Source: an uncultured Faecalibacterium sp.
Lineage (GTDB): Bacteria > Bacillota > Clostridia > Oscillospirales > Ruminococcaceae
Direction: 5' to 3'
Assembly: GCA_900551435.1 (NCBI GenBank)
Contig: URVW01000022.1
Coordinates: 1 to 32,183 of the forward strand
Length of the DNA: 32,183 bases
Below the pieces are notes generated by a model. The model was not told the origin of the DNA. It searched no databases and saw nothing but the letters and a program-made list of their open reading frames with translations. Below are positions 16,052 to 23,261 of this stretch, in pieces. A program made the translations under genes and the position numbers. Each line of letters starts with the position of its first letter. Positions within the stretch are counted from its first letter, which is position 1.

Positions 16052-16094
16052 AAAACAAAACTACTCGCCCTCCCGTGGAAAAGCGAGTAGTTTT
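16052..16094 (-). terminator. Terminator downstream of the sortase remnant
   Basis: A perfect 12-base-pair stem (16083-16094 with 16057-16068) with a 14-base loop is followed on the minus strand by TGTTTT. It begins 11 bases after the remnant's stop codon and lies upstream of the Na/Pi transporter start. Confidence 0.85.
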
Positions 16095-16104
16095 TAGCGT
16101 TTCT

Positions 16105-16374
16105 TCAGGATTCGTCCTTGTCGGTCCGGACACAGCAGACGGCATGGCGTGCCTGTCCGCCTGTCGTGCAGGTGAACAAGGTCCGGTCCCAGTCATCGTT
16201 CGCGGTCTTGGTGGTCATCTCTTCGATCTGCGTCGGCTTCAAGATCTCGCTGGCCGCGATCTCATAGTGCCATGTGTCGCCGTCCATGTCCACGAACAGC
16301 ACCTCGGTCCCCACCGCCAGCCGTTTGATGGGACTGATTTGTTCCACTTGCAGAATCGACCCAAATATGGCCTC
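16105..16374 (-). pseudogene. Sortase, C-terminal remnant
   Basis: The frame opens after a TAA (16375-16377) and gives about 89 residues matching only the C-terminal half of a sortase: AIFGSIL, then GTEVLFVDMDGDTWHYEI, and DWDRTLFTCTTGG with the catalytic cysteine, followed by QARHAVCCVRT with the catalytic arginine. The catalytic histidine region, the N-terminal membrane anchor and about 120 or more residues are missing. The only in-frame start is a GTG without a Shine-Dalgarno. A terminator stands just upstream, so it is probably not expressed. The family match is from the TLFTC motif and surrounding strands; the exact class is uncertain. Confidence 0.78.
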
Positions 16375-16451
16375 TTATATTGTAGAACCTATTCACGACA
16401 ACATCATAATTTTGCGTTATCGGCCCAACATTATAAAGGTTTTCATTGCAC

Positions 16452-16486
16452 AAAAAACGCATCCGCGCTGTGTGTGCGGATGCGTT
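16452..16486 (-). terminator. Terminator of the surface protein/peptide operon
   Basis: An 11-base-pair perfect stem (16476-16486 with 16456-16466), 9-base loop, then TTTTTT on the minus strand. It begins 21 bases after the stop of the double-glycine peptide gene. Confidence 0.93.
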
Positions 16487-16507
16487 CCAGTTTCTTTTTC
16501 GGTTCGA

Positions 16508-16744
16508 TCAGCTGAAGAGCTTGAAGCTGTTCAGGGTCTCGATGGTGGTCACGATGACCTTGACGTTGTTGACGATGGAGCTGCTTGCAGAGAACACGCG
16601 GGCGACATAGTTGAACAGATCGCCGAAGCGCAGGAAGACCTTCCATGCCTCGGTATCGGTGACAGAACCACCGTTCAGATAGACCATCTCGTTCTCGTCG
16701 ATCTCAGCGTATGCTGCAGGCATCTTGATTTCATTGTTGATCAT
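16508..16744 (-). CDS. 78-residue peptide with double-glycine leader
   Basis: Candidate exported peptide precursor. The N-terminal 26 residues match the double-glycine leader consensus position by position: Ile(-12), Glu(-8), Met(-7), Leu(-4), Gly(-2), Gly(-1), in EIDENEMVYLNGG, with cleavage expected after Gly26. The predicted mature part of 52 residues starts SVTDTEAW, has no cysteine, a single glycine and alternating hydrophobic patches (VFLRF, LFNYVARVF, VKVIVTTI), so it could be an amphipathic helical peptide. It lacks GxxxG motifs common in two-peptide bacteriocins. AGAGAGGAA lies 8 bases before the ATG. It follows the surface-protein gene by 50 bases and is ended by its own terminator. 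No exporter of the peptidase-containing ABC type is in the window. Function unknown. Confidence 0.82.
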   Translation of the reverse strand: MINNEIKMPAAYAEIDENEMVYLNGGSVTDTEAWKVFLRFGDLFNYVARVFSASSSIVNNVKVIVTTIETLNSFKLFS

Positions 16745-16794
16745 AATGGGAGTTCCTCTCTTTCAAAATTCAAATAAATTCCGGGGGACTTTTC

Positions 16795-17265
16795 TCAGCT
16801 GTTCATCGCCACCAGTGTCACGATCAAAAGTGTCGTTCCCGCAACTAGGATCGTGCCCATGTGGTCTTTCAGCTGAAAGCTTTTTTCTGATGAAGGGGTC
16901 GCTGCCGGGGTGGCGGCGGGCTTGGTGGAGGTCGATTTGCTTTCGTCTACCGTCCAGTGCGCATAGATGGTCTGACCATCCGCCTTGAACTCATAGCGGG
17001 TCGTGATCTTTTCGCCGCCCACCATGTCGTCATACCAGCCGTCGAAGGTGTAACCATCCAGCGTCGGAGACGGCAGATTGGTCGCACGGTAGACGTTGCT
17101 GCTGTTCTTGTAGACGAAGATCTGCGTCGACACCCCAACACCGCCCTGAGGTTCCAGATAGACGGTGTAGTACGTCGGATCGTCTGCAAACGCCAGCGGG
17201 GTCATGCAGCAGAACAGAGCCAGCGTCACCACACCCAGCATCAGCCTTTTCAGGAATCGCTTCAT
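16795..17265 (-). CDS. Small surface protein with an InlB-type (Flg_new) repeat
   Basis: Secreted, membrane-tethered protein of 156 residues. It has a signal peptide (1-27, cleavage probably after AFA), one Listeria-Bacteroides/Flg_new beta repeat (about 33-105) recognised by GYTFDGWYDD, the glycine-lysine turn and the closing IYAHW, a Thr/Pro/Ala-rich spacer (110-127) and a C-terminal membrane helix (136-154). No LPxTG-like sorting signal or positive tail is present, so a sortase would not anchor it. AGAGAGG precedes the ATG by 7 bases. First gene of the two-gene unit with the double-glycine peptide. Confidence 0.85.
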   Translation of the reverse strand: MKRFLKRLMLGVVTLALFCCMTPLAFADDPTYYTVYLEPQGGVGVSTQIFVYKNSSNVYRATNLPSPTLDGYTFDGWYDDMVGGEKITTRYEFKADGQTIYAHWTVDESKSTSTKPAATPAATPSSEKSFQLKDHMGTILVAGTTLLIVTLVAMNS

Positions 17266-17334
17266 GTCGATACCTCTCTTTCCAAACAGGATGACGCACA
17301 GACAGACCCTGCCCGCACTTCATTTCTACTATAG

Positions 17335-17363
17335 GTTATACGATAAACGAAGCAATTTGTCAA
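17335..17363 (-). promoter_or_regulatory. Promoter of the surface protein/peptide operon
   Basis: On the minus strand TTGACA (17358-17363) and TATAAC (17335-17340) are separated by 17 bases. The -35 box lies within a pair of direct repeats, so the promoter is probably regulated. Confidence 0.85.
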
Positions 17364-17384
17364 TTAAAAACGACACAATTTGTC
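17345..17384 (-). repeat. Direct repeats over the promoter, likely regulator site
   Basis: Two 17-base copies, GACAAATTGTGTCGTTT (17384-17368) and GACAAATTGCTTCGTTT (17361-17345), agree at 15 of 17 positions with a period of 23 bases, about two helical turns. The second copy overlaps the -35 box and spacer. The first is centred near -48 from the expected transcription start. Confidence 0.7.
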
Positions 17385-17422
17385 TTTTATTTCACCGTTT
17401 TAAGATTCGACCCGCCGTGTCT

Positions 17423-18814
17423 TTAGGATTCTGAAGCGAAAAAGTTCTTCACCAGTTCGACCACCGTGCCCGAGAGCAGCAGCAGCGCGATCAGGTTCGG
17501 GATGCTCATCAGGCCGTTGAAGGTATCCGCGATGTTCCACAACAGACCCAGATCGACGGTCGCGCCCAAGATCGCAACAAAGGAATAGACCACGAGGAAC
17601 GGGCGGACGACCTTGTCCGTCTTGCAGAGGAACTCGATGCAGCGGGAGCCGTACAGGCCCCAGCCGATGATGGTCGAGAAGGCAAAGCAGCACAGTGCCA
17701 CCGCCGTAAAGACCGAGGACCAGCCGCCGTAGGTCGCGGTGAAGCCCGAGATGGTCAGCTCTGCGCCCGCCGCCGCACCGTAGTTGACCGGCACGCCGCT
17801 GCACAGGATGACCAGCGCCGTCAGGGTGCAGATGACGATGGTATCCGCGAACACCTCAAAAATGCCGAACATCCCCTGCTTGACCGGCTTGTGGGTATCT
17901 GCACAGGCGTGGGCAATGGAGCCAGTGCCCAGACCGGCTTCGTTCGAGAAGATGCCGCGGGAAACGCCCTTCTGCATACTGATAAAGATGCTGCCGATCG
18001 CACCGCCCGTGAAGGCTTTGGGGTCGAATGCACCGCCCACGATCGAGGCCAGCACCGCCGGGAAGCGCTGGATGTTCAGCACTATGACGCCCAACGCCAG
18101 CACCACATAGAACAGCGCCATGAACGGGACCAGCTTTTCGGTCACACTGCCGATGCGCTTGATGCCGCCCAGCAGCACCATCGCCACCAGCATGGCCACC
18201 AGCACGCCGATGACCAGATTGACCGTCGAGATCACGCTGTCGCTGGGATTGCCGTAGGCCTGCAGGGCCGAGTCGATGGCGGTGACGATGGTGTTCACCT
18301 GCGTGGCGTTGCCGGTCCCGAACACGGTCAGCACACCAAGCAGCGAATAGATCGCCGCCAGCCATTGCCAGTTCTTGCTCAGGCCGTTTTTAATGTAGTA
18401 CATCGGGCCGCCGACCCATTCGCCGGTGGCGCTCCGCTCGCGGAAATGGACCGCCAGCGTCACTTCCGAAAATTTGGTGCACATGCCCAGCAGAGCCGAG
18501 CACCACATCCAGAACACCGCGCCCGGGCCGCCGATGGCGATGGCGCCGGCCACACCCGCGATGTTGCCCGTGCCGACCGTCGCCGCCAGCGCCGTGCACA
18601 CCGCCTGAAACGGCGTCATTGCGCCGTCCGAAGCGTCCTTCTTTCGAAACATCCGTCCGATGGTCGTCTTGATGGCATAGGGGAATTTGCGGATCTGCAG
18701 GAAATGCGTCCGCACGCTGAGGACCAAGCCCACGCCAATGATGCAGATCATGGCCGGGATGCCCCAGATAAAGCGATTGACCGCGTCGTTCACGGCCGTA
18801 ATGGTTTCGATCAT
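17423..18814 (-). CDS. Alanine/glycine:cation symporter family protein (AGCS)
   Basis: Sodium- or proton-coupled uptake of alanine or glycine across the membrane. The 463-residue protein has the family features near the N terminus (AVNRFIWG, the TIGRMFRKK loop), ALAATVGTGNIAGVAGAIAIGGPGA split across helix 3, the GGPMYYI loop, and SNEAGLGTG in the middle, with about ten to eleven hydrophobic helices. The start at 18814 is preferred over an upstream TTG because it is the first ATG in register with the family; the Shine-Dalgarno AGAGG is rather far (about 13 bases). Single gene with its own promoter, no clear terminator before the next promoter on the left. Confidence 0.92.
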   Translation of the reverse strand: MIETITAVNDAVNRFIWGIPAMICIIGVGLVLSVRTHFLQIRKFPYAIKTTIGRMFRKKDASDGAMTPFQAVCTALAATVGTGNIAGVAGAIAIGGPGAVFWMWCSALLGMCTKFSEVTLAVHFRERSATGEWVGGPMYYIKNGLSKNWQWLAAIYSLLGVLTVFGTGNATQVNTIVTAIDSALQAYGNPSDSVISTVNLVIGVLVAMLVAMVLLGGIKRIGSVTEKLVPFMALFYVVLALGVIVLNIQRFPAVLASIVGGAFDPKAFTGGAIGSIFISMQKGVSRGIFSNEAGLGTGSIAHACADTHKPVKQGMFGIFEVFADTIVICTLTALVILCSGVPVNYGAAAGAELTISGFTATYGGWSSVFTAVALCCFAFSTIIGWGLYGSRCIEFLCKTDKVVRPFLVVYSFVAILGATVDLGLLWNIADTFNGLMSIPNLIALLLLSGTVVELVKNFFASES

Positions 18815-18880
18815 GGTTCGTTCCACACCTCTGAAATTCAACTTCCGCTGCCGGGTGATCCTCCGGCAAACATAGTGGTT

Positions 18881-18909
18881 ATTTTATCGCATTTTGAAGG
18901 CTCTGTCAA
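18881..18909 (-). promoter_or_regulatory. Promoter of the AGCS symporter gene
   Basis: On the minus strand TTGACA (18904-18909) and TAAAAT (18881-18886) are separated by 17 bases. The leader that follows has a small hairpin TGCCGG...CCGGCA (18849-18868) and is too short for a glycine riboswitch. Confidence 0.88.
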
Positions 18910-19022
18910 TTTTTTCCGTCTCAGAAGAGATTTTTTCATCTTTCGGCGGCAAAACTTTTCCGCTTTCACACGCTGTCGGCCCGCGCGATGCAAATTTTCA
19001 GCAAAACCTGCACCGTCCGCTC

Positions 19023-19051
19023 TACACAAACGGAAGCGGTTGTGCTATGAT
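19023..19051 (+). promoter_or_regulatory. Possible promoter of the MoxR/VWA operon
   Basis: TACACA (19023-19028) and TATGAT (19046-19051) are 17 bases apart, 51 bases before the start codon. The -35 match is only 4 of 6. The rest of the 18910-19102 stretch shows no gene or structured element. Confidence 0.45.
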
Positions 19052-19102
19052 AAGGCTGAAAAAATCGGTTTGGCAATGCCAACCGCGAAGAAGGTGTCGT
19101 TC

Positions 19103-20023
19103 ATGTCTGATTTGCTCGAAACGCTGCGGCAGGAAGGCGTCGATCCCTCATTGCTCTCCGCCGTGGAAGAATACCGCGCGTCCCATCCGCTGGCGGAGGC
19201 GCTCCGGCCCCGCATCCCGGCTTCGGCCTTTACCTATTATGGAAAGGACGTCTGGGATCAGGCGCTGGCCGCGCTGCTCTGCGGCGAAAATCTGCTGCTG
19301 GCCGGCGGAAAGGCCACCGGCAAAAACGTGCTGGCCGAAAATCTTTCCGCCGCATTCGGACGCCCTGCATGGGACATTTCGTTCCATGTGAACATGGACG
19401 CCGCTTCCCTCATCGGAATGGACACATTCGAGGGCGGCGCGGTCAAATTCCGCCCCGGCCCGGTCTACCGCTGCGCCCAGTGCGGCGGCTTCGGCGTCCT
19501 TGATGAGATCAACATGGCCAAGAACGAAGCGCTGGCTGTCCTCCACGCTGTTCTCGATTTCCGGCGTGCCATCGATGTTCCCGGCTACGAACGCATTCCT
19601 CTGGCCGAGGAGACCCGCTTCATTGCCACCATGAACTACGGCTATGCGGGCACGCGGGAGCTGAACGAAGCGCTGACCTCCCGCTTCGTCGTCATCCAGA
19701 TGCCCACCATCACGCAGGACAATCTGGAGAAGCTGCTTCGGGCGCAGTTCCCGGACCTGAATGCAAAATATGTCCATCAATTTGCCCTGCTCTTCCTCGA
19801 CCTGCAGAAGAAGTGCGACAGCGCCGAAATCTCAACCAAAGCGCTCGACCTGCGCGGGATGCTCGACGCCCTGCGCCTGATCCGCCGGGGCGTTTCGGCA
19901 GGGGCCGCACTGGACATGGGCATCACCAACAAAGCCTTTGATTCCTACGAACAGGGGCTGATCCGGGACGTCATCGCCGCCCGCATCCCGGCCCAGCTCA
20001 CCGCAGCCAAGCTGTTCGGCTGA
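19103..20023 (+). CDS. MoxR-family AAA+ ATPase
   Basis: Putative AAA+ chaperone that works with a von Willebrand A (VWA) protein, here encoded immediately downstream. The 306-residue protein has an N-terminal helical part, Walker A GGKATGKN (68-75), Walker B VLDEIN (132-137), sensor-1 Asn178 in FIATMNYG, and the arginine finger in LTSRF (Arg194). The Walker A motif ends in GKN, not GKS or GKT, so magnesium binding may differ. The ATG at 19103 is preferred because AGAAGGTG lies 6 bases before it; an ATG nine codons upstream has no Shine-Dalgarno. Pairs like this insert metal cofactors or mature enzyme complexes in other bacteria (NorQ/NorD, CbbQ/CbbO, CobS/CobT); the client is not evident here. 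Confidence 0.88.
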   Translation: MSDLLETLRQEGVDPSLLSAVEEYRASHPLAEALRPRIPASAFTYYGKDVWDQALAALLCGENLLLAGGKATGKNVLAENLSAAFGRPAWDISFHVNMDAASLIGMDTFEGGAVKFRPGPVYRCAQCGGFGVLDEINMAKNEALAVLHAVLDFRRAIDVPGYERIPLAEETRFIATMNYGYAGTRELNEALTSRFVVIQMPTITQDNLEKLLRAQFPDLNAKYVHQFALLFLDLQKKCDSAEISTKALDLRGMLDALRLIRRGVSAGAALDMGITNKAFDSYEQGLIRDVIAARIPAQLTAAKLFG

Positions 20024-20024
20024 G

Positions 20025-21782
20025 ATGGAAGCCCAGAGTTACACCGCTGAACAGCGGCGCGCCGCCAATCAGGTCTGGGCGGCCGCAGGTTCCTATGGCT
20101 TCGAGCCGCTGTTCCTTGCCCGCAACACCGACGGAACGATCGATTTCTACATGAACTGCATCGTCGGCTTGGTGCACAAATACTACGGAGATTCGCTGGT
20201 CCAAAGCCTGTTCGACCTCTGGGAGGGCGACATCCGGCAGTCCCAGCTGGACGATCTGACGTGGCTTTATCTGGAAAATGCCGCGTATCTCCTTGAACTC
20301 CCCCGCCGGCCCGTCTTGTCCGAGCTTCGGCGTGCCCACGCGGATTATTTCTTCGGCATCCAATACAAGCTCTCCCGTCAGGAGTGGATGGCGAAGAACC
20401 AGCTCGTCTACACGATGCAAGCGGCCCGCTGGCGCATCGTGCAGGGACGGCATCCGCCGGTCATGACACCGTATGAAAGCGGCCTTGCTGTGGCGCTGGC
20501 CCCGCAGACGCCGCCCGCCCCCGAAGCACTCAAAACAGCTCTGCTGAAGGTCTTTGCGGACGCCAAACTGTTCGACGGGACCGTTCACAAAAAAGCGGCC
20601 CTGCACCTGCATCTGGACGGGCTGCTGGCCTCGCTTGCCACCAAGACGCTCCCGACTCAGATGATCAAGACCGACCGCGTCACGGTCGAGCACTCGAACT
20701 CGGTGGATGCTGCCGGGACCGGCGGACTGACCGCCGACAAGCGGCTTGCCCACATCACCCTGAAGCAGAACGCCGCCGAGGACCGCGCCTACATCGAAAG
20801 CTGTTTTGGGCGCTCTCTCTACCCGCCGGAACGGCTCCACAAAGCCGAGCAGGAGCTTTGCACCGGAAACCATCTGGGCTGTCACCTGTGGTTCGCGGCG
20901 GGCGTCCCCAGCCCGGAACAAGCGCCCAACCCCGAGGCCAAGCACCTCGCGGAACAGGCCCAGCTTCAGGCCGAGCGGAACCGCACCTACTACGCCAAAA
21001 ACCGGGAACTTCACCGAAGCGTCGTTCTCCGCTTGACCGAGCAGATTCGGAACTGCATTCTGGTCCATCAGCAGCCCAACGCCCGCATTGCCCGAAGCGG
21101 CAATCTTGACCCCGCGCGGGTCTGGCGTGCACCGCTTTTGGACGACGCCCGGGTGTTCCGCTGCGCCGAGGAAGAGAACCAGCCCTCGTTCACCGTAGAC
21201 CTGCTTCTGGACGCTTCCGCGTCGCGGCTCCACTGTCAAGAGGTCATCGCCGCGCAGGGGTCGATTTTGGCCGAGAGCCTTTCGGTCTGCGGCATCCCGG
21301 TCCGCGTGAGCTGCTTTTCCAGTCTGCGCGGCTATACCGTCCTGCGGGTGCTGAAAGGCTTCCGCGACAAAAATCTGCAGAATATCAATCAATATTTCGC
21401 GTCCGGCTGGAATCGCGACGGTCTTGCTCTGCGTGCTGCCGGGGATCTGGTCGCGTTCGACCCTGGCCCCGCGCCGCGCCATCTGCTCATTCTTCTGACG
21501 GATGCTTCTCCCAACGACAGCCGCCGCATTCCGCCGTCATCCGAAAATCCGCTGGGCCACGACTATGGTGGGGCCGTCGGCGTGGACGATGCCGCCGCCG
21601 AGGTCCGCGCTCTGCGCCGGAACGGGCTTCGCGTCTCGGCTGTGTTCATGGGCGAGGACAGTTCCAGCCACGATGCAGAACGCATCTACGGCAAAAATCT
21701 GGCCCGCATCCGCGGCATGGACCAGCTTGCCCGCGCCGCCGGGCGTCTCATCCAGAACGAGATCCGGGAACTGGGGGATTAA
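20025..21782 (+). CDS. VWA-domain protein, partner of the MoxR ATPase (CobT/NorD-like)
   Basis: The 585-residue soluble protein has a large N-terminal region (1-380) without a recognised fold, rich in charged helices, and a C-terminal VWA domain (about 388-585). The metal-ion adhesion site is visible as DASAS (396-400), a later threonine around 460-470 and the TDASPND loop (492-498). GHDYGGAVGVDDAAAE follows. The order, ATPase then VWA, with only one base between stop and ATG, is that of NorQD and CobST type pairs. It would present the ATPase to its client. Several cysteines (about 45, 260, 280, 286, 344, 380) are in the N-terminal part. Function of the pair is unknown. Confidence 0.85.
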   Translation: MEAQSYTAEQRRAANQVWAAAGSYGFEPLFLARNTDGTIDFYMNCIVGLVHKYYGDSLVQSLFDLWEGDIRQSQLDDLTWLYLENAAYLLELPRRPVLSELRRAHADYFFGIQYKLSRQEWMAKNQLVYTMQAARWRIVQGRHPPVMTPYESGLAVALAPQTPPAPEALKTALLKVFADAKLFDGTVHKKAALHLHLDGLLASLATKTLPTQMIKTDRVTVEHSNSVDAAGTGGLTADKRLAHITLKQNAAEDRAYIESCFGRSLYPPERLHKAEQELCTGNHLGCHLWFAAGVPSPEQAPNPEAKHLAEQAQLQAERNRTYYAKNRELHRSVVLRLTEQIRNCILVHQQPNARIARSGNLDPARVWRAPLLDDARVFRCAEEENQPSFTVDLLLDASASRLHCQEVIAAQGSILAESLSVCGIPVRVSCFSSLRGYTVLRVLKGFRDKNLQNINQYFASGWNRDGLALRAAGDLVAFDPGPAPRHLLILLTDASPNDSRRIPPSSENPLGHDYGGAVGVDDAAAEVRALRRNGLRVSAVFMGEDSSSHDAERIYGKNLARIRGMDQLARAAGRLIQNEIRELGD

Positions 21783-21790
21783 AATTTTAG

Positions 21791-21829
21791 GGAGCTGCTG
21801 CACAAAGCGCTGTGCGGCAGCTCCTTTTT
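21791..21829 (+). terminator. Terminator of the MoxR/VWA operon
   Basis: A 14-base stem with one mismatch (21791-21804 with 21811-21824), loop AAGCGC, then TTTTT, starts 8 bases after the stop codon. Confidence 0.95.
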
Positions 21830-21896
21830 GTTACAACCATATCGTTTGTCTCTTTTCGGCCATCTCAAAAAATTTTCCAACCCGTCAAACTTTTAG

Positions 21897-21925
21897 TTGT
21901 ATTTTCTGACAACTTATGCTATAAT
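21897..21925 (+). promoter_or_regulatory. Promoter of the orphan 242-residue gene
   Basis: TTGTAT (21897-21902) and a perfect TATAAT (21920-21925) are 17 bases apart, 50 bases upstream of the start codon. Confidence 0.82.
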
Positions 21926-21974
21926 ATCGACAAAGAACAACGAATCATTGGTTGTGTCAGGAAGGAGTCTCCCT

Positions 21975-22700
21975 ATGGATGCGAATCGTTATTTTGAGGA
22001 AATGCACCGTGCCATGTCCGCCCAGAGTTCTTCTCGTTCCCTGATTTTGAGCGTAAAAATGCAGGATCTTGGCGGTGCAGACGCCTATCTCGAACTTCAT
22101 GCAAATCCATATGGTCCGGCGCGGGTCCTGTATTCCACGATGGGCCGACGCGAACTCAACTTCCAGTTGTTCCGCAAAGGCTGGCAGTTGTGCCACAACG
22201 CTTCGGGCGAATTGACCGGGCAGTTTCCCACCAACGCGGACAGCCTGCTGGACACGACCGATTTTTCCGCCTGTATCCGCAGCGACGCGCTGGATAATGC
22301 CCGCACCGAGCACATTTTGCAGGAGCTGGACCGGCTTTCGGGCACATCCTGCTCTGCCCTGCCGCAGTCTGCGCGGGAAGGTGTGCTCATCACAGTGGAC
22401 AGCTTCGTGGGGCGCGGCGGACACTGGTGCTATTGGAGCACCCGCGCGGACGACTGTCTGCCTGTTGCCGCCATCCTCTGCTGGCTGGGCGATTTTCTGG
22501 CGGGTTCCGAGCGCCGGACCCTGCAAAGCTGTCCGCGCGCCATGGAGCTTGCCGCCCAGTGGCAGAGCGCGCTCTGCTCCCCGTTTGCCCGTCCGGTGGA
22601 TACCACGCCCCGCATGGAGCGCCCCTCTGCCCCGCGCCGGTCAGCTCCTTCTGCGCAGAACCCGCATTGGAAAAGCATTCTTGCCGTTTTAGCGACAGTA
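21975..22700 (+). CDS. Hypothetical protein, unrecognised
   Basis: I do not recognise this protein. It is 242 residues with no signal peptide; the start at the ATG behind GGAAGGAG (7 bases) is secure. The N-terminal half has a regular beta-strand look (SLILSVKMQDL, AYLELHAN, ARVLYSTMG, ELNFQLFRKGWQLCHN), the middle is helical (LDNARTEHILQELDRLS), and the last 40 residues are Pro/Arg/Ser rich before a short hydrophobic end (SILAVLATV). Cysteines include those in QLCHN, SACIRS and HWCYWS. It stands alone, with its own promoter and terminator. The TGA stop is at 22701-22703. Confidence 0.78.
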
Positions 22701-22704
22701 TGAC

Positions 22705-22745
22705 AAAAACAGCCCGGAAATGTCCTCTCTGGCCGTTCCGGGCTG
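22705..22745 (-). terminator. Bidirectional terminator, orphan gene and cobO
   Basis: A perfect ten-pair stem CAGCCCGGAA...TTCCGGGCTG (22710-22719 with 22736-22745) has a 16-base loop. On the minus strand TTTTT follows and ends the cobO transcript; on the plus strand only CTTTC follows, so it is weaker for the orphan gene. Confidence 0.85.
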
Positions 22746-22748
22746 CTT

Positions 22749-23261
22749 TCAGTATTCGATTCCCTCGCGCGCGGCGATGCCTTTTTGATAGGGATGGCGG
22801 TGGCACTTCATTTCAGTGCTGTAGTCTGCCGCTTCCAGCATCCAATCCGGCGCGCCGTGTGCGGTCAGGACGCATTCCTGTTCCGCCGGACGTTCCAGCA
22901 CGACAGCTTTCAAAAGCTCCTTGTCCGCCATATCCAGCTCCCACGCCGAACCGGCTTCGTCCAAGATCAGAAGGTCCGCCGGTTCCTGCTGGGCCGCACG
23001 CAGATTTGCATTTTGAAGCTCCCGGGTCGCAGCCTTTTCGGCATCGTTCATCTGAAATACGAACTTCTGCCCCGCTTTTCCGCGATAAATTTTCGCGCCC
23101 AGCTGTTCCAGCAGCGGGATCTCGCCGCTTTTTCCGCCCTTGAGAAACTGGACGATCACGACCCGCTTCCCGCTGCCCAGCGCACGCAGAGCCAGCCCCA
23201 TCGCGGCCGTGGTCTTTCCTTTTCCGTCGCCCCAGTAAAGATGCAGCAATCCACGTTCCAT
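22749..23261 (-). CDS. cobO: Cob(I)yrinic acid a,c-diamide adenosyltransferase (CobA/CobO/BtuR)
   Basis: Transfers the adenosyl group of ATP to reduced corrinoids to make the coenzyme B12 form. The 170-residue protein has the phosphate-binding loop GDGKGKTT (11-18) near its N terminus, the FVFQM strand, LLILDEAG, and the closing ADYSTEMKCHRHPYQKGI and ARE-GIEY motif typical of the family. Length is near the usual 175-200. Its start codon overlaps the upstream phosphatase stop by one base (TGATG), so the two are translationally coupled, fitting a corrinoid salvage or remodelling role. No other cobalamin genes or riboswitch are in the window. Confidence 0.95.
   Translation of the reverse strand: MERGLLHLYWGDGKGKTTAAMGLALRALGSGKRVVIVQFLKGGKSGEIPLLEQLGAKIYRGKAGQKFVFQMNDAEKAATRELQNANLRAAQQEPADLLILDEAGSAWELDMADKELLKAVVLERPAEQECVLTAHGAPDWMLEAADYSTEMKCHRHPYQKGIAAREGIEY

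Noticed and set aside
18815..18880. Possible glycine riboswitch before the alanine/glycine symporter
   Set aside because: The leader between the promoter and the start codon is too short and only has one small hairpin.
17891..19102. Long plus-strand open frame running into the MoxR gene
   Set aside because: It is the reverse of the AGCS symporter gene, with histidine/arginine-rich shadow composition; the real start has a Shine-Dalgarno at 19103.
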